Shown piece after piece: positions 26,001-41,000 of a DNA stretch of 64,000 nucleotides. A program made the translations under genes and the position numbers. How positions within the stretch are numbered: position 1 is the stretch's first letter; the number at the start of each line of letters is the position of its first letter. Source of the DNA: Megaustenia siamemsis (lineage: Eukaryota; Mollusca; Gastropoda; Stylommatophora; Ariophantidae); NCBI GenBank assembly GCA_032433765.1, contig JAVIAB010000008.1, forward strand, positions 41,128,779-41,192,778, read 5' to 3'. The notes under the pieces were generated by a model. The model was not told the origin of the DNA. It saw only the letters and a program-made list of their open reading frames with translations, and did no database searches.

Positions 26001-29000
26001 TACCTCCAGACAACAGATGGAAATCTTTTCAAAGCCCTGAAGTCGAGGCTGATCTTAAGCTTGTCATCATCAACAGTTGCTGGGAGGATGTGAAACTTTG
26101 GGTATGTTGGACAGAACCTTGGCAGGAAAACAAGACTAGATTTAACAATTCTGTTTGGAAGAAAACTGCTCTTGTTTGCACAAGAACCTCATGAATGGCA
26201 AGATGAAACAATTATGTTTTCAGTGTAATTAAAGTCAAATCCACTTCATGAAGCAATCATCATTATACTCATGTGCTATACCAATTGGCGCATGCGATCA
26301 TGTCCTTCCACAATCTTCTATCCACCGTGCATCGCATCAATTCTGTTGTTGACTGTTTTCTGTGCCATGACACTAAGCTATCTAGCATTTTATCTCTTTG
26401 TCATCCACCATCTCTCTTTCCCTGTATTTTGCCAGTTGTAAACAAGTATTCCAACTTTCCTCTTCTCATGATGTGTCCAAAAAATGTTGATTGTTTCTTT
26501 CTAATATTTCTTAAAAGCTTCCTTTTTGTGTCGGCTCTTTGAGAATTTTCTCGTTGGTCTTTTTAGCTGTCCTGGGAACTTTCAACATTCTTCTGAGAAA
26601 TCCCATCTGTGTGGTCTCTAATCATCTTTTAATTTGTTTGTTTACTGTCCACGTTTCGCTTCCATAGTTCAGAAATGGCTCTATATAGCTACGATGAACT
26701 ATCTTTCTCCCTACTATTGACATAGATTTATCCTTACACTCACTATCTGCTGAAAAAAACTAAACACTTTAGAGACTGCGCTGAGTTAATTCAATTTCCT
26801 ATTGGGCCAAAGATGGCACATGGGGGGGAAGTAATAGTTCTCCATGATTAACAATTTGCTACTGGTTCTTGTAAGTCTTGGTTGTTTCTTAGTCACATGG
26901 TTGAGCCTTCCCTAGTAACTGTTCTGCCTAGTTACTCTCTCTGTCTTTCTTATTTTCTAATACCATACAGTTTCCACATGAATGCTCTGAGAACAAATGA
27001 AGTTAATTATGCTAATTAATCAACTGAATGCTATAATAACAGCTTCTGTCCCATTATTGGGGTATGCCAGGTGTTTTCTGTGGGGAAGAAGAACAATGGC
27101 CATATACCCAGCTCAGTTGCAATTAAGTTCTCAGATCAGAGCTTCTGTTTTGATCCAACTATAATTAGAACCAGCATAAACTTTTATTTACAAAGGTTTT
27201 TCTCCATGACTGTTACAAAAATTAAAATAAACACAAAACACTGTGATTAGCTAGAATGATGCCCCATTAATGAAGTAAAAAATACTTAGAAGTATGTACA
27301 GGGAATGTGATATAAGCATGCATATTCCTCCATTACCATTGGCACATTCATAAATGATGTGTTTAGTGTCATATTATACTACTTTCACAGAGCAAATTTC
27401 TGGTACCCATTTTCAAAGGCCCATCATCATCATCATCGTGTGCCTTCTCCGCATCGAAGGTTGGCTACCATGGATCACCATTCTACTCTGTTTCTTGCTT
27501 TGATGGTGCAGGCTATCATAGATTGACTTGTCCATCTTTTGATGTTACTCGTCCATTGTAGTCTTTGTCTGCCTCTGCCTCTTTTACCTTGTATTTTTTC
27601 TTCCAATATTACTTTTAGTAGGCTGTTGTGTCTTTTAACATGTCCTTAAAATTTCATTTGTCTTGTCTTAATTGTATTTAGTAGTTCTCTTTTTATTTTC
27701 AGTTGTTTTAAAGCTTTATCGTTTGTTATGTTTTGTTTCCATCCAATTCTACCTATTCTTCTATAAATCCACATTTCAAAGGCTTCAATTTTCTGTTCTT
27801 TTTTCTTGTCTAAGGTCTATGTTTCTGCACCATACAGGAATATTGAGAAGATGTAATATTTTGCCATTCTTAGTTTCAGCCCTGCTGATATTTGTTTTGT
27901 TGTTAGTATATTTTTCATGGCATTAAAATTACTTTTTGCCATACCTATTCTTTTGTTTATTTCAGTTTTGCATTTTCCATCATTGGTTATAGTATGCCCC
28001 AGGTAGTTGTAACTCTGGACTGTCTCCAGATGTATTCCCTCAACTGTGATATTTAATTGTAGGTCTTGAGAATTTTCTTTGTTTATGATCATAGTTTTAG
28101 TCTTTTTGATATGCATTTCTAGTCCATATTTTTTGCTTGTTATGTTTATCACATTAAGCAATTGTTGTAGGTCTTTAGGATTTTCTGCTAGTAGAACAGT
28201 ATCATCAGCATATCTTAGGTTATTGATTATCTTTCCATTAATGTTTAGGCCTGGTATCTCTGAGATGTTTTTAAAGATTTGCTGAGTGTATAGATTGAAC
28301 AAGCTTGGTGATAGGATGCTTCCTTGTCTTACTCCTCTTTTTATGTCCATGGGTGTAGAGTTCTCCTTGTTATATCTTATTATTGCTGTTTGCTCCCAGT
28401 ACAAATTACATATTAGTCGTATGTCTGCGTCATCTAGATGTATATCCTTTAGGCAGTCTATAAGTTGGTTATGGTGTATTCTATCGAAAGCTTTGGTGTA
28501 GTCTATAAAGCAGGCATATATTGGTTTGTTTACTTCTGTGTACTTTTCAATCAATGTTCTCATGCTGAATATGGCTTCTTTTGTCCCACTGTTTTTCCTG
28601 AATCCAAACTGTTGCTCATCTAATTCAGTATTGATTTTATTCTGAATCCTTCTCTGTATAACTTTTAGTAAAATTTTTGTTACCTGGCTCATTAGGCTTA
28701 TTGTTCTGAAGTCACTGCATTCAACTGCACCATTCTTTTTAGGCAATGCAATGAAAGTTGATGTTTTTAGATCGTTTGGTATGAATCCTGTATGGTATAT
28801 GTCATTGCATATGTCTGTGATCACTTCGACGCCAAACTCTTCTAGAGCCTGTATCATCTCTTTCTGTATATTGTCAGGCCCTGCTGCTTTTCCCTTTTTC
28901 ATCGTTTTTATAGCTTTTTCTACTTCAGATTTCAGGATTTTATAGTTGTATGTACATTTTATGTCTGGCTTTTTGTCCCTTTCGTCATGAAATAATTCTG

Positions 29001-32000
29001 TTATATATTCTTGCCATCTATCTATTATATCTTTGTTGTCTGTTAGCATTCTTCCCTCTTTGTTTGCAATACATCCATTTCCTGCAGCTTTTTTGTCTTT
29101 ATTCGTTATTCTCTTTATTTCTGTGTGCATCTCTCTTAAGGCATCTTTAAGTGCATCTTTCAAAGGCTAGGTAAACCATAAAGCTGTGTTGGTCACACAC
29201 AAAAATTTCCCTCTCTGGAAGTTGAAAGCATGCCATCTGGTGCCACTTTGCCACCAAAGTGTATCATATTAATAATAACAGAATATAAATTGCCACTAAA
29301 GCAGCATAATAAATATTATTGCATAACCCAGATCATAAACATCAATGAGTGTTGTCATGACCATGTCAAAACATTGATGTTTCTAACTTTAGAAGCAGAT
29401 TTGTATGCATGATGAACCTGGCCTAGCACAGATGAACATCTGTTGCCGATTTGTTACCCTTCTAAAGAAAAAGTATGCAACATAACTTCTCCTTTGGTAA
29501 CATACTGAATTACCACATAGTTTTTTGAACCTTGAATTAACTGCTACCTTTATTAAACTCATCAATGTGGACCATAAATGACATACAATAAAGAAGACAA
29601 GGTGCTAACAATCAACATAAATGAAGAAGATGAGGTGCTGACCCATTAAGCTATTAGTTTCTTTTTGTCCTCATCTATCCTATACCCTAGTTTTTGAGAT
29701 TTAAAAAAAAAAAAACAACTCAAATTTTGAAACCTTCAAATGTAGAAAAACTGGAATTCACACTAGAAAAACAAATAACATAAAATCCACAAGAAAATTG
29801 TAACCTTATCTTCAACATGCAACAAAGCAAACATCCAGTTTCTAATTTAAAACTTTTCTTAACTACTGATCACACCTTCTGAGATTAATTGGAACAATTA
29901 CGTTGATCTCATAGACTGCAAAATTCATAAAATTACCAAGGCCTCAAAACACACTAGGAACAAAAATCTTCTTGCATGTCTAATCATTTCATTAACAGAA
30001 AGGCCATGATTGGTTGCAATATAAAGCCTCTTATTATTAGTTTGACAAGATCATGCTGAGCAAAAATTAAAAAAAATAAAAATAGCAAAAAGCTTACGGA
30101 TTACAGTAAATTATTGCTCAGCCCAGTTGACTGGAATTTATGGAAGCAAAGGGTTAATATGGGCATATATCATTTAAAATCAATAAATGAAATACATAAA
30201 TCACAGTTTTATTATGCTTGCTTGCGTTCACCCAATGATTATAGGAATACACCTTCTTATCATCCGCCCTTAAGAGGATGTTAAGTGGGCGTGTCTGCAT
30301 TGTGTTGTGGTTTGTACACAGTTTTATTATAATACCATTATTAAAGAATGCAATACCTTTTTCATAGTTTATGTTATAGTTGCCTTATTAAGATAAGGTT
30401 TAACATGCCAAATTTCATTTGCTGTAATTGTTTTTGTTCATGGTATACAAGTTTGTAATTTAGTATCAAATAAGTGTTTGTAAGTCAAGACTCTTTTATT
30501 ACGTTCAAACAGAATCTCTATTTCATGTTTCATGTCAAGTAAACATGCATGACAACTAACCTGAGTTATTCTTTAAAATTATGACTGACTTTTAAGAATA
30601 ATTTTTACCAAAACTCAGTCAATTTTAGCATACACTTTTGAAAATTGTTATTACTGATGTTCCAGTACTTTACTTCAAGTACTCAGGATATTGACTCCAA
30701 AAATGCTTATTTTCTAATCAATGGATTGTAAAAGAATTGTCTAAAAATGTAAGATGAAATGACTTTGAATCATAAGAATCATTGAACACTGAAAATTCAC
30801 AAAGACAACATTATAGCATTCATGGCTTACTCATGTTGTTCATTTGCACTGCTCATTCGCCAGATTTTCTTCTTGTTTGTGTCAAATCCCAAACGCTCAA
30901 CCTCTTTGCCAAAACTGTACGCAAATTTTTCATCCACTAAAGAAAAAATGCAATTTTTTAGTTAAAAAAAATGTGACGTGATGCTAAGCTTTCAATAAAG
31001 TTTTCTACATTTATATAAAAACTTCAATTATTTTATTACACTTAATAAGTATCAACAGAAAATTGAGGCCTTTGAAATGTGGATTTACAGAAGAATAGGT
31101 AGAATTGGATGGAAAGAAAAGAAAACAAACGAGGAAGTTTTAGGACGACTAAGGGTGAAAAAAGAACTACTAAACACAATTAGAGCAAGACAAATGAAAT
31201 TTTAAGGTCATGTTAAAAGACACAACAGTCTGATAAAAGTAATATTAGAGGGGAAAATACAAGGTAAAAGAGGCAGAGGCAAACCAAGACTAACATGGAC
31301 GAGTAACATCAAAAGATGGACAAGTCAGCCTATGACAATCTGCACCATCAAAGCAAGAGACAGAGTGGAATGGCGCTCCATGGTAGCCAACCTTCGATGC
31401 GGAGAAGGCACCCAATGATGATGATGAATAAGTATCATTGATTTTTTTTAATTATTCGGGCTAAACCTTTATTATTTTATAACACTTAATAAGTCTGATT
31501 GACTTTTTTTTATTATCCAGGATAAACCTGGTCAAATTAGACCAGATAATTGAGTTTCTGCTGTAAATAAATGGAATAACACACAGAAAATACTATACAT
31601 AATTAATAAAAATGAGATAAGTATAACAAAAACACAGATGAAATACATAACATTCTATGAACAATAAATCCAAATATCTCATTAAGAGAGTTATAAGCAC
31701 AAAATATGATATCATCATACTTTCCATATAGTTTAAGGCCAAACCTGTGCATCAACCACAAAAAAAAAGTTTTACAAATTGGAAAAACCATACATTTGAT
31801 TTCATTTTGCTCTCTCTTGGTGAAGCAGATCCATTCAACCTAAGACTATGTTTCATAGGCTCTATTAGACCGCAACTGATATAACAAAAAATTGTAGTGA
31901 AAGGTACATTGGTTGTATTGTATGTCCATGTCATTTGGTTGACCTCAGTATTTATAGTCCATTTCAAGCATAGGTTTGATGCCATTTGATTGGCTAACAC

Positions 32001-35000
32001 ATTTTTTTTTCTTTGCAGTTCCAAAAAACATTTTATTTTCGTAAAGTTATATGTGTGGAAATATATTTTAATAACAAAAAGATGCAGAAAGTTATACATA
32101 TGGTCTGTTTTCCTGTAAAAATTGCCTTGTAAGGCCTACAAGTCCAATTTTATAGCAAACCCCTTACAAATTAAAGGAAACTCTTACATGATGGAAGGTA
32201 TGTAATATATATATATATTATGGTTACGGTTAGTTGAAGGCCCTGGTATCACTGCAAACGAATTAAAATCCATTATTGCTCAATTGCCCGTGCCAATGGA
32301 ATCATCCAAATTAAAACTCATTTCATTGAAGGATCCAAACAAAGAAAGGCAGCTGCAGTCCCCATCATAGCAGCTACAGCACACGCCAAATGATATAAGG
32401 CCAAGCGGCACCGAAAGTAAAAGCATCTGAATTATACTTCTACTATATATATAATATTGCATGGATAACAAGATCAAAGATGTTCACAAAGAGTTGCTCT
32501 AAATCGCAACGATTGGAAGCAAATTGTGAAAATGTCATTTATGGTGCTGCAACGACCGACAAGGTTATAGAATAATTGATTGATTGAATCTCTCAAGTAA
32601 ATTAGAGAAACACTAAAAAGAACATTGAGGCGAGAAGCAAAACCAGCAGGCATCAGCTCCCTTGCCAAGACAGAGAGACTTGCCCTGAACAGGGATGTAT
32701 GGTAAGATACAATGTGGACCCTGTGCAAGGTCAGGCACTTGATAACAAAGATTGTTGGTTAGAGAGGGTCTCAAATTGCTGCCCTTTTTGGCTCAAAGGG
32801 ATAATGTTAACCTCTCACAATGTAAAACGTAAGGACCAAAAATAACACACACATAATTTTTTTTTACACAAATTACATCAAACAAATTAAAGCGGCTAAC
32901 CTGGATCACACAGCTGGAGTTGCTCCTCTTCCAGTTTTGTCAGGCCCCTTCCTAAGCTCTTCTTGTTCATGGCTGCTATATAGAAGCTATAGGCAAACAA
33001 AGCCTTCTTGCTCTGTGGCTGACCAGTTTTCTCCTTCAGAAGTGCAGTACATGCTGTGCAATCTTCAGTTGTAGCAAACGTGCAACTATTTTGTTTGCAT
33101 GAGAAAAAAGAAAGACAAATGTGAAGATTTATGAAAATTTTTTAATGTTAAGTAAAAGAAAAAAAAAAAAAAAGTTAAAGTTATCTCTATGCTTTGATAG
33201 GCATAACAGGTATATGGTGTTAGTGACCATATTTTTCTATGACCACAGCACATTTTGGGTGATGTGGTTGGTATCATGCCTGGCCACCTTTACTCCTCAG
33301 AAAAATATCCGGTACTCATTTTTTGAGGTTCGGTAAACCCCAGAGCATTGTTGGTTTGACAAAAACTCTACCACTTCTAGGTGCAGCATACGTTAAATGG
33401 TGTATCAGACTATAAAATATGTAGACAAGAGGTGAAGAACTGAAGATCATAATGAAGTACATCGCAGAAATTGTCATTGGTGTTTGACAACTCAAATAGG
33501 AGATCAAAGAATATCAATTGCCCAAAGAGTTGCAGAACTGTACAAACTGTCTTAGACTCAGTTGTATATTGATTTTAAAATAAAATTCACCTTCTCCTCC
33601 TCCTCTTCTTTTCTTTCTTCTTCTCCTAGTGCCGAAGTCTAGACCTCTTCATCACCTGTTTTTAAAAAGATGCTAAATGACCGCTCATTTGATGTGCTGT
33701 CAGCTGCAGCAGACAGCAATCTTTCGCAATTTTCAGTTAAAACATTCGTCATGACGATGTGCCATCTAGGACAATGCACTGCTAATTCTTGCAGACTAGG
33801 CATATTTTGTTTCGCTGAGATCCTCAAGGCAATTGATAGCCATAATTTAATACATCTCCAAAAAATGTTCAACATCATTTGGAAAACAGAGAAGACGCCT
33901 CATAAATGGAAAAAAGGAATCATTGTTAAGATCCCAAAAAAGGGCAATCTTAGAGATTGTAACAATTGGAGAGGCGTGACACTTTTGTCAGTTGCCTCAA
34001 AATTATTCTGTAAAATCATCCTAAATAGAATAAAGGATTCAATAGATACAGTAATGCGTGAAGAACAGGCTGGGTTTAGAAAAGGGAGAAGCTGTCTTGA
34101 CCACATTTTCACTCTACGACTTATATTGGAGGAACACATTGAAAAGCAAAAACCTTTTGTACTTAACTTCATCGACTTCAAAAAAGCATTTGATAGTATT
34201 CATAGAGATTCTTTGTGGAAAATTCTGAAGCAATATGGCTTACCATCAAAAATCATAAATATTATCAAAGACATGTATGATGGTTACACATGTGCAGTTC
34301 GAACAGAGGAAGGACTGAGCGAATGTTTCCCAATAGAAACTGGGGTTAAACAAGGATGTATTTTATCGCCCTTGTTATTTGGAATTGTTATGGACTTCAT
34401 AATGAAGAAATGCTGCACTGGTAATAAAGGCATCGAATGGATACAAGGAGACCATTTGGAGGACCTGGACTTTGCTGATGACATAGTTCTCATCAGCAAT
34501 CAGATAAAAACGATGCAGGAAAACACAAATGAACTATCATCAATAGCCAGCAAAATTGGGCTTGAGGTCAATCATGAAAAGACTAAAGTCATGAAAAGTT
34601 TAATTCCAACAAGTGACAAAATATACATGGAAAACAAACCAGTAGAAGAGATCGATCACTTCATCTATCTTGGAAGTCACATTGATCGAGAAGGGGATAC
34701 GAGCAAAGAAATTAGAATCAGACTGGCTAAAGCAGCAATGTCTTTCAGAAGCCTTGAAAAGTTGTGGAAATCAAAACTCATTAGCACAAACACAAAACTT
34801 AGGCTATTCAAATCAAATGTACTATCAACCCTTACGTATGCGTGTGAAAGCTGGAAAACAACAAGAGATATAGAAACAAAGTTGAACGCATTCGAAAATA
34901 AATGTCTAAGGAAAATACTTGGTATAGAATGGAACGAATTCAAAACAAACGAGGAAATTAGAGAAATCGCCAATCAACCACTAATATCTTCAGTAATAAA

Positions 35001-38000
35001 GAAAAGACGATGGTCATACGTTGGACATGTGATGAGAAGAGATAATAATCGAATAGCAAAGCAAGCCCTCATATGGGAAACAACAGGTAAAAGAAAAAGA
35101 GGAAGACCCAGGGAGACACTGAGAAGAACATTGATGAGAGAGGCAAGAGCAGCAGGAATCGGCTCCCTCAATGAGATAGAACTGCTTGCACAGAACAGAG
35201 ACAGATGGCGAGATTTGATAAAATATCTTTAAAAGAAAACTGCTAGAACAAAAATTCATATAGGAGAAGGTGTATCTTGGTCTACGCCCTATGGGCCGGT
35301 TACGGCTCGAAAGGTCAATAGATAGAAATTAGACTATTTACTTTTTCAACTTTTTATATAGGCTATCTGTAACATATTGGCAGCTCTGCATTAAGGGACC
35401 AATGACATGGTTCAGATTCAATAGCTGACATATGAGAATATAAAGTACCTAAAGATAGGATCCACTGATACATTTGACTGAGATCATTATTGATGAACTT
35501 AAATGGATACCAGATTTTTTCTGGGAAAGTAAAGCAGCACGGGCGTTATACTGACCACATTACACCAAAAATCATGTGTTGATCATGTGTCTGTAAAATT
35601 TATGGTCACTAATACCATATTCCATTGGATTGGATTGGTCTCTTCCTTTTAGGTTGTTAATGTTGTCATAGGGGTTTGGTCCCTTCCTTTTAGGTTGTTA
35701 ATGTTGTCATAGGGGTTTGGTCCCTTCCTTTTAGGTTGTTAATGTTGTCATAGGGGTTTGGTTCCTTTTCTTTTTAGGTTGTTAATGTTGTCATAGGGGT
35801 TTGGTTTCCACCTTTTAGGTTGTTAATGTTGTCATAGGGGTTTGGTTTCCACCTTTTAGGTTGTTAATGTTGTCATAGGGTTTGGTTTCCACCTTTTAGG
35901 TTGTTAATGTTGTCATAGGGGTTTGGTTTCCACCTTTTAGGTTGTTAATGTTGTCATAGGGGTTTGGTTTCCACCTTTTAGGTTGTTAATGTTGTCATAG
36001 GGGTTTGGTCCCTTCCTTTTAGGTTGTTAATGTTGTCATAGGGGTTTGGTTTCCACCTTTTAGGTTGTTAATGTTGTCATAGGGGTTTGGTTTCCACCTT
36101 TTAGGTTGTTAATGTTGTCATAGGGGTTTGGTCCCTTCCTTTTAGGTTGTTAATGTTGTCATAGGGGTTTGGTCCCTTCCTTTTAGGTTGTTAATGTTGT
36201 CATAGGGGTTTGGTCCCTTCCTTTTAGGTTGTTAATGTTGTCATAGGGGTTTGGTCCCTTCCTTTTAGGTTGTTAATGTTGTCATAGGGGTTTGGTCCCT
36301 TCCTTTTAGGTTGTTAATGTTGTCATAGGGGTTTGGTCCCTTCCTTTTAGGTTGTTAATGTTGTCATAGGGGTTTGGTCCCTTCCTTTTAGGTTGTTAAT
36401 GTTGTCATAGGGGTTTGGTCCCTTCCTTTTAGGTTGTTAATGTTGTCATAGGGGTTTGGTCCCTTCCTTTTAGGTTGTTAATGTTGTCATAGGGGTTTGG
36501 TTTCCACCTTTTAGGCTGTTAATGTTGTCATAGGGGTTTGGTCTCTTCCTTTTAGGTTGTTAATGTTGTCATAGGGGTTTGGTCTCTTCCTTTTAGGTTT
36601 TTATTGTTGTCATAGGGGTTTGGTCTCTTCCTTTTAGGTTTTTATTGTTGTCATAGGGGTTTGGTCTCTTCCTTTTAGGTTGTTAATGTTGTCATAGGGG
36701 TTTGGTCTCTTCCTTTTAGGTTATTGTTGTTGTCATAGGGGTTTGGTCTCTTCCTTTTAGGTTTTTATTGTTGTCATAGGGGTTTGGTCTCTTCCTTTTA
36801 GGTTGTTAATGTTGTCATAGGGGTTTGGTCTCTTCCTTTTAGGTTATTGTTGTTGTCATAGGGGTTTGGTCTCTTCCTTTTAGGTTTTTATTGTTGTCAT
36901 AGGGGTTTGGTCTCTTCCTTTTAGGTTTTTATTGTTGTCATAGGGGTTTGGTCTCTTCCTTTTAGGTTTTTAATGTTGTCATAGGGGTTTGGTTTCTTCC
37001 TTTTAGGTTTTTAATGTTGTCATAGGGGTTTGGTCTCTTCCTTTTAGGTTATTGTTGTTGTCATAGGGGTTTGGTCTCTTCCTTTTAGGTTTTTAATGTT
37101 GTCATAGGGGTTTGGTCTCTTCCTTTTAGGTTTTTATTGTTGTCATAGGGGTTTGGTCTCTTCCTTTTAGGTTACTGTTGTTGTCATAGGGGTTTGGTCT
37201 CTTCCTTTTAGGTTATTGTTGTTGTCATAGGGGTTTGGTCTCTTCCTTTTAGGTTATTGTTGTTGTCATAGGGGTTTGGTCTCTTCCTTTTAGGTTACTG
37301 TTGTTGTCATAGGGGTTTGGTCTCTTCATTTTAGGTTATTGTTGTTGTCATAGGGTTTGGTCTCTTCCTTTTAGGTTATTGTTGTTGTCATAGGGGTTTG
37401 GTCTCTTCCTTTTAGGTTATTGTTGTTGTCATAGGGGTTTGGTCTCTTCCTTTTAGGTTACTGTTGTCATAGGGGTTTGGTCTCTTCATTTTAGGTTATT
37501 GTTGTTGTCATAGGGGTTTGGTCTCTTCCTTTTAGGTTTTTATTGTTGTCATAGGGGTTTGGTCTCTTCCTTTTAGGTTTTTATTGTTGTCATAGGGGTT
37601 TGGTCTCTTCCTTTTAGGTTTTTATTGTTGTCATAGGGGTTTGGTCTCTTCCTTTTAGGTTATTGTTGTTGTCATAGGGGTTTGGTCTCTTCCTTTCTGG
37701 TTGTTAATGTTGTCATAGGGGTTTGGCCTTGACATGTTTTTAAAAAGTTCTCTCCCTGTTTTCCTCATGGTCCATCCATTCATCCATTCTTCTCTACTGT
37801 TGAAGTTTATTATTTGTTAGGCTGTGTTTAATGAGAAGTCAGTATAAAATTGTATCTGTTTGGGTCCTTTCTCAGCTAATGTATCTGCCACAATAACACA
37901 TCAAAGTCCTGCAGCAACATAAGATACATTTCTTGCAACAACAAAATGCCAATGTCCTGTCTGCAATACCATACCCAGTCCTGCAATAATTATATGTCAG

Positions 38001-41000
38001 ACTCCTCTTCTTCTTCTACCTTTTTTTTTAGCTCCCTGTGGAGCATAGGTCTTCAACAAACACTTTCCAAGTCGATCTGTTTTTTTGCTATTTTTTTAAG
38101 ATCATTTCATGTTTTCCCCATCATCTTCATCTCTGCTTCTATCTGTCTTCTCCAAGAATTCCTTAGTTTTCCTCTTTGTCTTTTTCCCTGGGGATTCCAA
38201 AAAAGGGCCTGTTGTGTAATACTCTCTGTTGGCTTCCACAGTGTGTGTCCTATCCAGCTCTGTGTCTTCGCTGTATCTCTTTATCCACTGGTATTTGCCT
38301 GGTACATTTCCATAATTCTATGTTAGTGATTTTGTCCTGCCATTTCCATCCTTTTTATTCTGCGTAAGCATCCATTAATGAAAGTCTGTATCTTTATGAT
38401 TGTCAATTTTGTTGTTCTCCATGTTTCACAGTCATATAATAGGACCCACTTAACATTTGAGTTGAAAATTTTAATTTGTGTATTTAACCTAATTTCTTTG
38501 GATTTCCATGTTTCCCAGTGCAATGAAAGCTCCTCTTGCTTCTGATATCCTTATTTTGGTATTATTTTCTGTTCCTCCCTCTTTATATATGTTACTGCCC
38601 AGATATATGTAAGATTGTACATCTAGTAGGTATTTCTTCAAATTTTATTTGGTTATTGCTAACTGTATTAATTCTCATAATGTTGGTCTTATCTTTATTA
38701 ATCTTTAGTCCCAGCTGTTGTGGTCTCTCATCAAGTATGCTCATTTTATCCTGCATCTGTTGATGGCTGTGTGATAGGAGAGCTATATCATCAGCAAAGT
38801 CTAAATCATCCAGTTGCTTGGTCAGTGACCACTGGATTCCATTTCTGTTGTTTTGAGTTATTTTCATAATCCACTATATTATATATACATACTAAACATA
38901 ATAATGTCAGACTCCTTCCCACAATAAAATCTCATAATGCCAAGCATACAACAAAGATCCCATTATAAGAACAAAATGTCTAGTCATACGTGCACAGTTT
39001 TAGCAATCCATAAAGTAAATTCCTATCAAAAACATTTCAATAAAGTATTGAGTTCCAGATCAAAATGTCCACCCTGACATATGCCATAAGATTTGCTGTA
39101 TGCAGTAATCCAAATTCTTCTACAGCCAAGCCTTCAATTCAACCACTAGTCCAGAAGTTTCCATAAAAACATTTGGCAGCACAGAACTTTGCAATTACAA
39201 AATTAATAAAAAATGAAAAGCTTAGATGAAATCTGTGTGGCTAGGATTGTTATACTTAATGCAGACTTCCTAGCAGAGAAATTAAAATGAATAATCACAT
39301 TATCAACCAACAATATCGAAAATGGCATGTACTTCATCCATGCTAATGACTGCTTTATAACAAATAATCTCACACTGGGTTAAGTGAATGCAGGTGCACA
39401 TTCTAGAAATGAATAAGCACACACACAAACAGCAATAATGTCACCATCTAGAATTTCATGATCCCTGTAGAGAACCAGGAGACAGCTATTACTCCTTTGT
39501 CCATTTTTATAACAGAATTTTCTTTAGAGTTTTACTCCATGAGGGTGACCTACTTTCCCATCAAGTTTTCTTTTCACTGGGTGTCCTTGTTTTTTTTCCC
39601 CCTCAATAAGACCACACTTATGAATATTTTACTCTTAAGAATGCATAATTTTGTGATTTATTTTTTTTACCTATAAGATGTACTTGTGTTTTCTTTGCCC
39701 ATAACGATATCCTATGTTTCCTTTACCCATAAGGCTGTACTTGTGTTCCATTTATCCATAAGACCATACTATGTTTTCTTTACCCATGAGGCTGTACTTG
39801 TGTTTCATTTACCCATAAGACCATACTATATTTTCTTTACCCATAAGGCCATGAGAAGAACATTGATGAGAGAGGCAAGAGCAGCAGGAATCGGCTCCCT
39901 CAATGAGATAGAACCGCTTGCACAGAACAGAGACAGATGGCGAGATTTAATAAAATATCTTTAAAAGAAAACTGCTAGAACAAAAATTCATATAGGAGAA
40001 GGTGTATCTTGGTCTACGCCCTATGGGCCGGTTACGGCTCGAAAGGTCAATAGATAGATAAGGCCATACTTTGTTTTCTTTACCCATAATGCCATACTTT
40101 GTTTTCTTTACCCATAAGGCCATACTTTGTTTCATTTACCCATAAGGCACTACTATGTTTCCTTTACCTATAAGGCCATAATTTGTTTTCTATACCCATA
40201 AGGCTGTATTTGTGTTTTATTTACCCATAAGGCCATACTTTGTTTTATTTATCCATAAGGCTGTACTTGTGTTTTATTTACCCATAAGGCCATACTTTGT
40301 TTTATTTACCCATAAGGCTGTACTTGTGTTTTATTTACCCGTAAGGCCATACTTTGTTTCATTTACCCATAAGGCTGTACTTGTGTTTTATTTACCCGTA
40401 AGGCCATACTTTGTTTTGTTTACCCATAAGGCTGTACTTATGTTTTATTTACCCATAAGGTTGTACTTGTGTTTTATTTACCCATAAAGCCATACTTTGT
40501 TTTATTTACCCATAAGGTTGTACTTGTGTTTTATTTACCCATAAAGCCATACTTATGTTTTATTTACCCATAAGGCTGTACTTATGTTTTATTTACTCAT
40601 AAGGCACGACTATGTTTTATTTACCCATAAGGCACGACTATGTTTTATTTACCCGTAAGGCCATACTTTGTTTTATTTACCCGTAAGGCCATACTTTGTT
40701 TTATTTACCTATAAGGCTGTACTTATGTTTTATTTACCCATAAGGCACGACTATGTTTTATTTACCCATAAGGCTGTACTTATGTTTTATTTACCCGTAA
40801 GGCCATACTTTGTTTTATTTACCCATAAGGCTGTACTTGTGTTTTATTTACCAATAAGGCACAACTATGTTTCCTTTACCCATAACGCCATACTTTGTTT
40901 TCCTTACCCATAAGGCACGACTATGTTTTCTTTACCCATAAGGCTGTACTTTGTATCCTTTACCCATAAGGCTGTACTTGAGTTTTCTTTACCCATAAGG

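Noticed and set aside
35636..37726. Each 41-bp unit contains CTTCCTTTTAG, a good 3' splice acceptor look-alike
   Set aside because: It is on the strand opposite to the only gene recognised here, and no plus-strand exon follows. Treated as coincidence.
40212..40913. Open frames with YLPIRPYFVLF-type repeats
   Set aside because: Artefact of the 29-bp minisatellite; units vary in length, frames change, and there are no coding signals.
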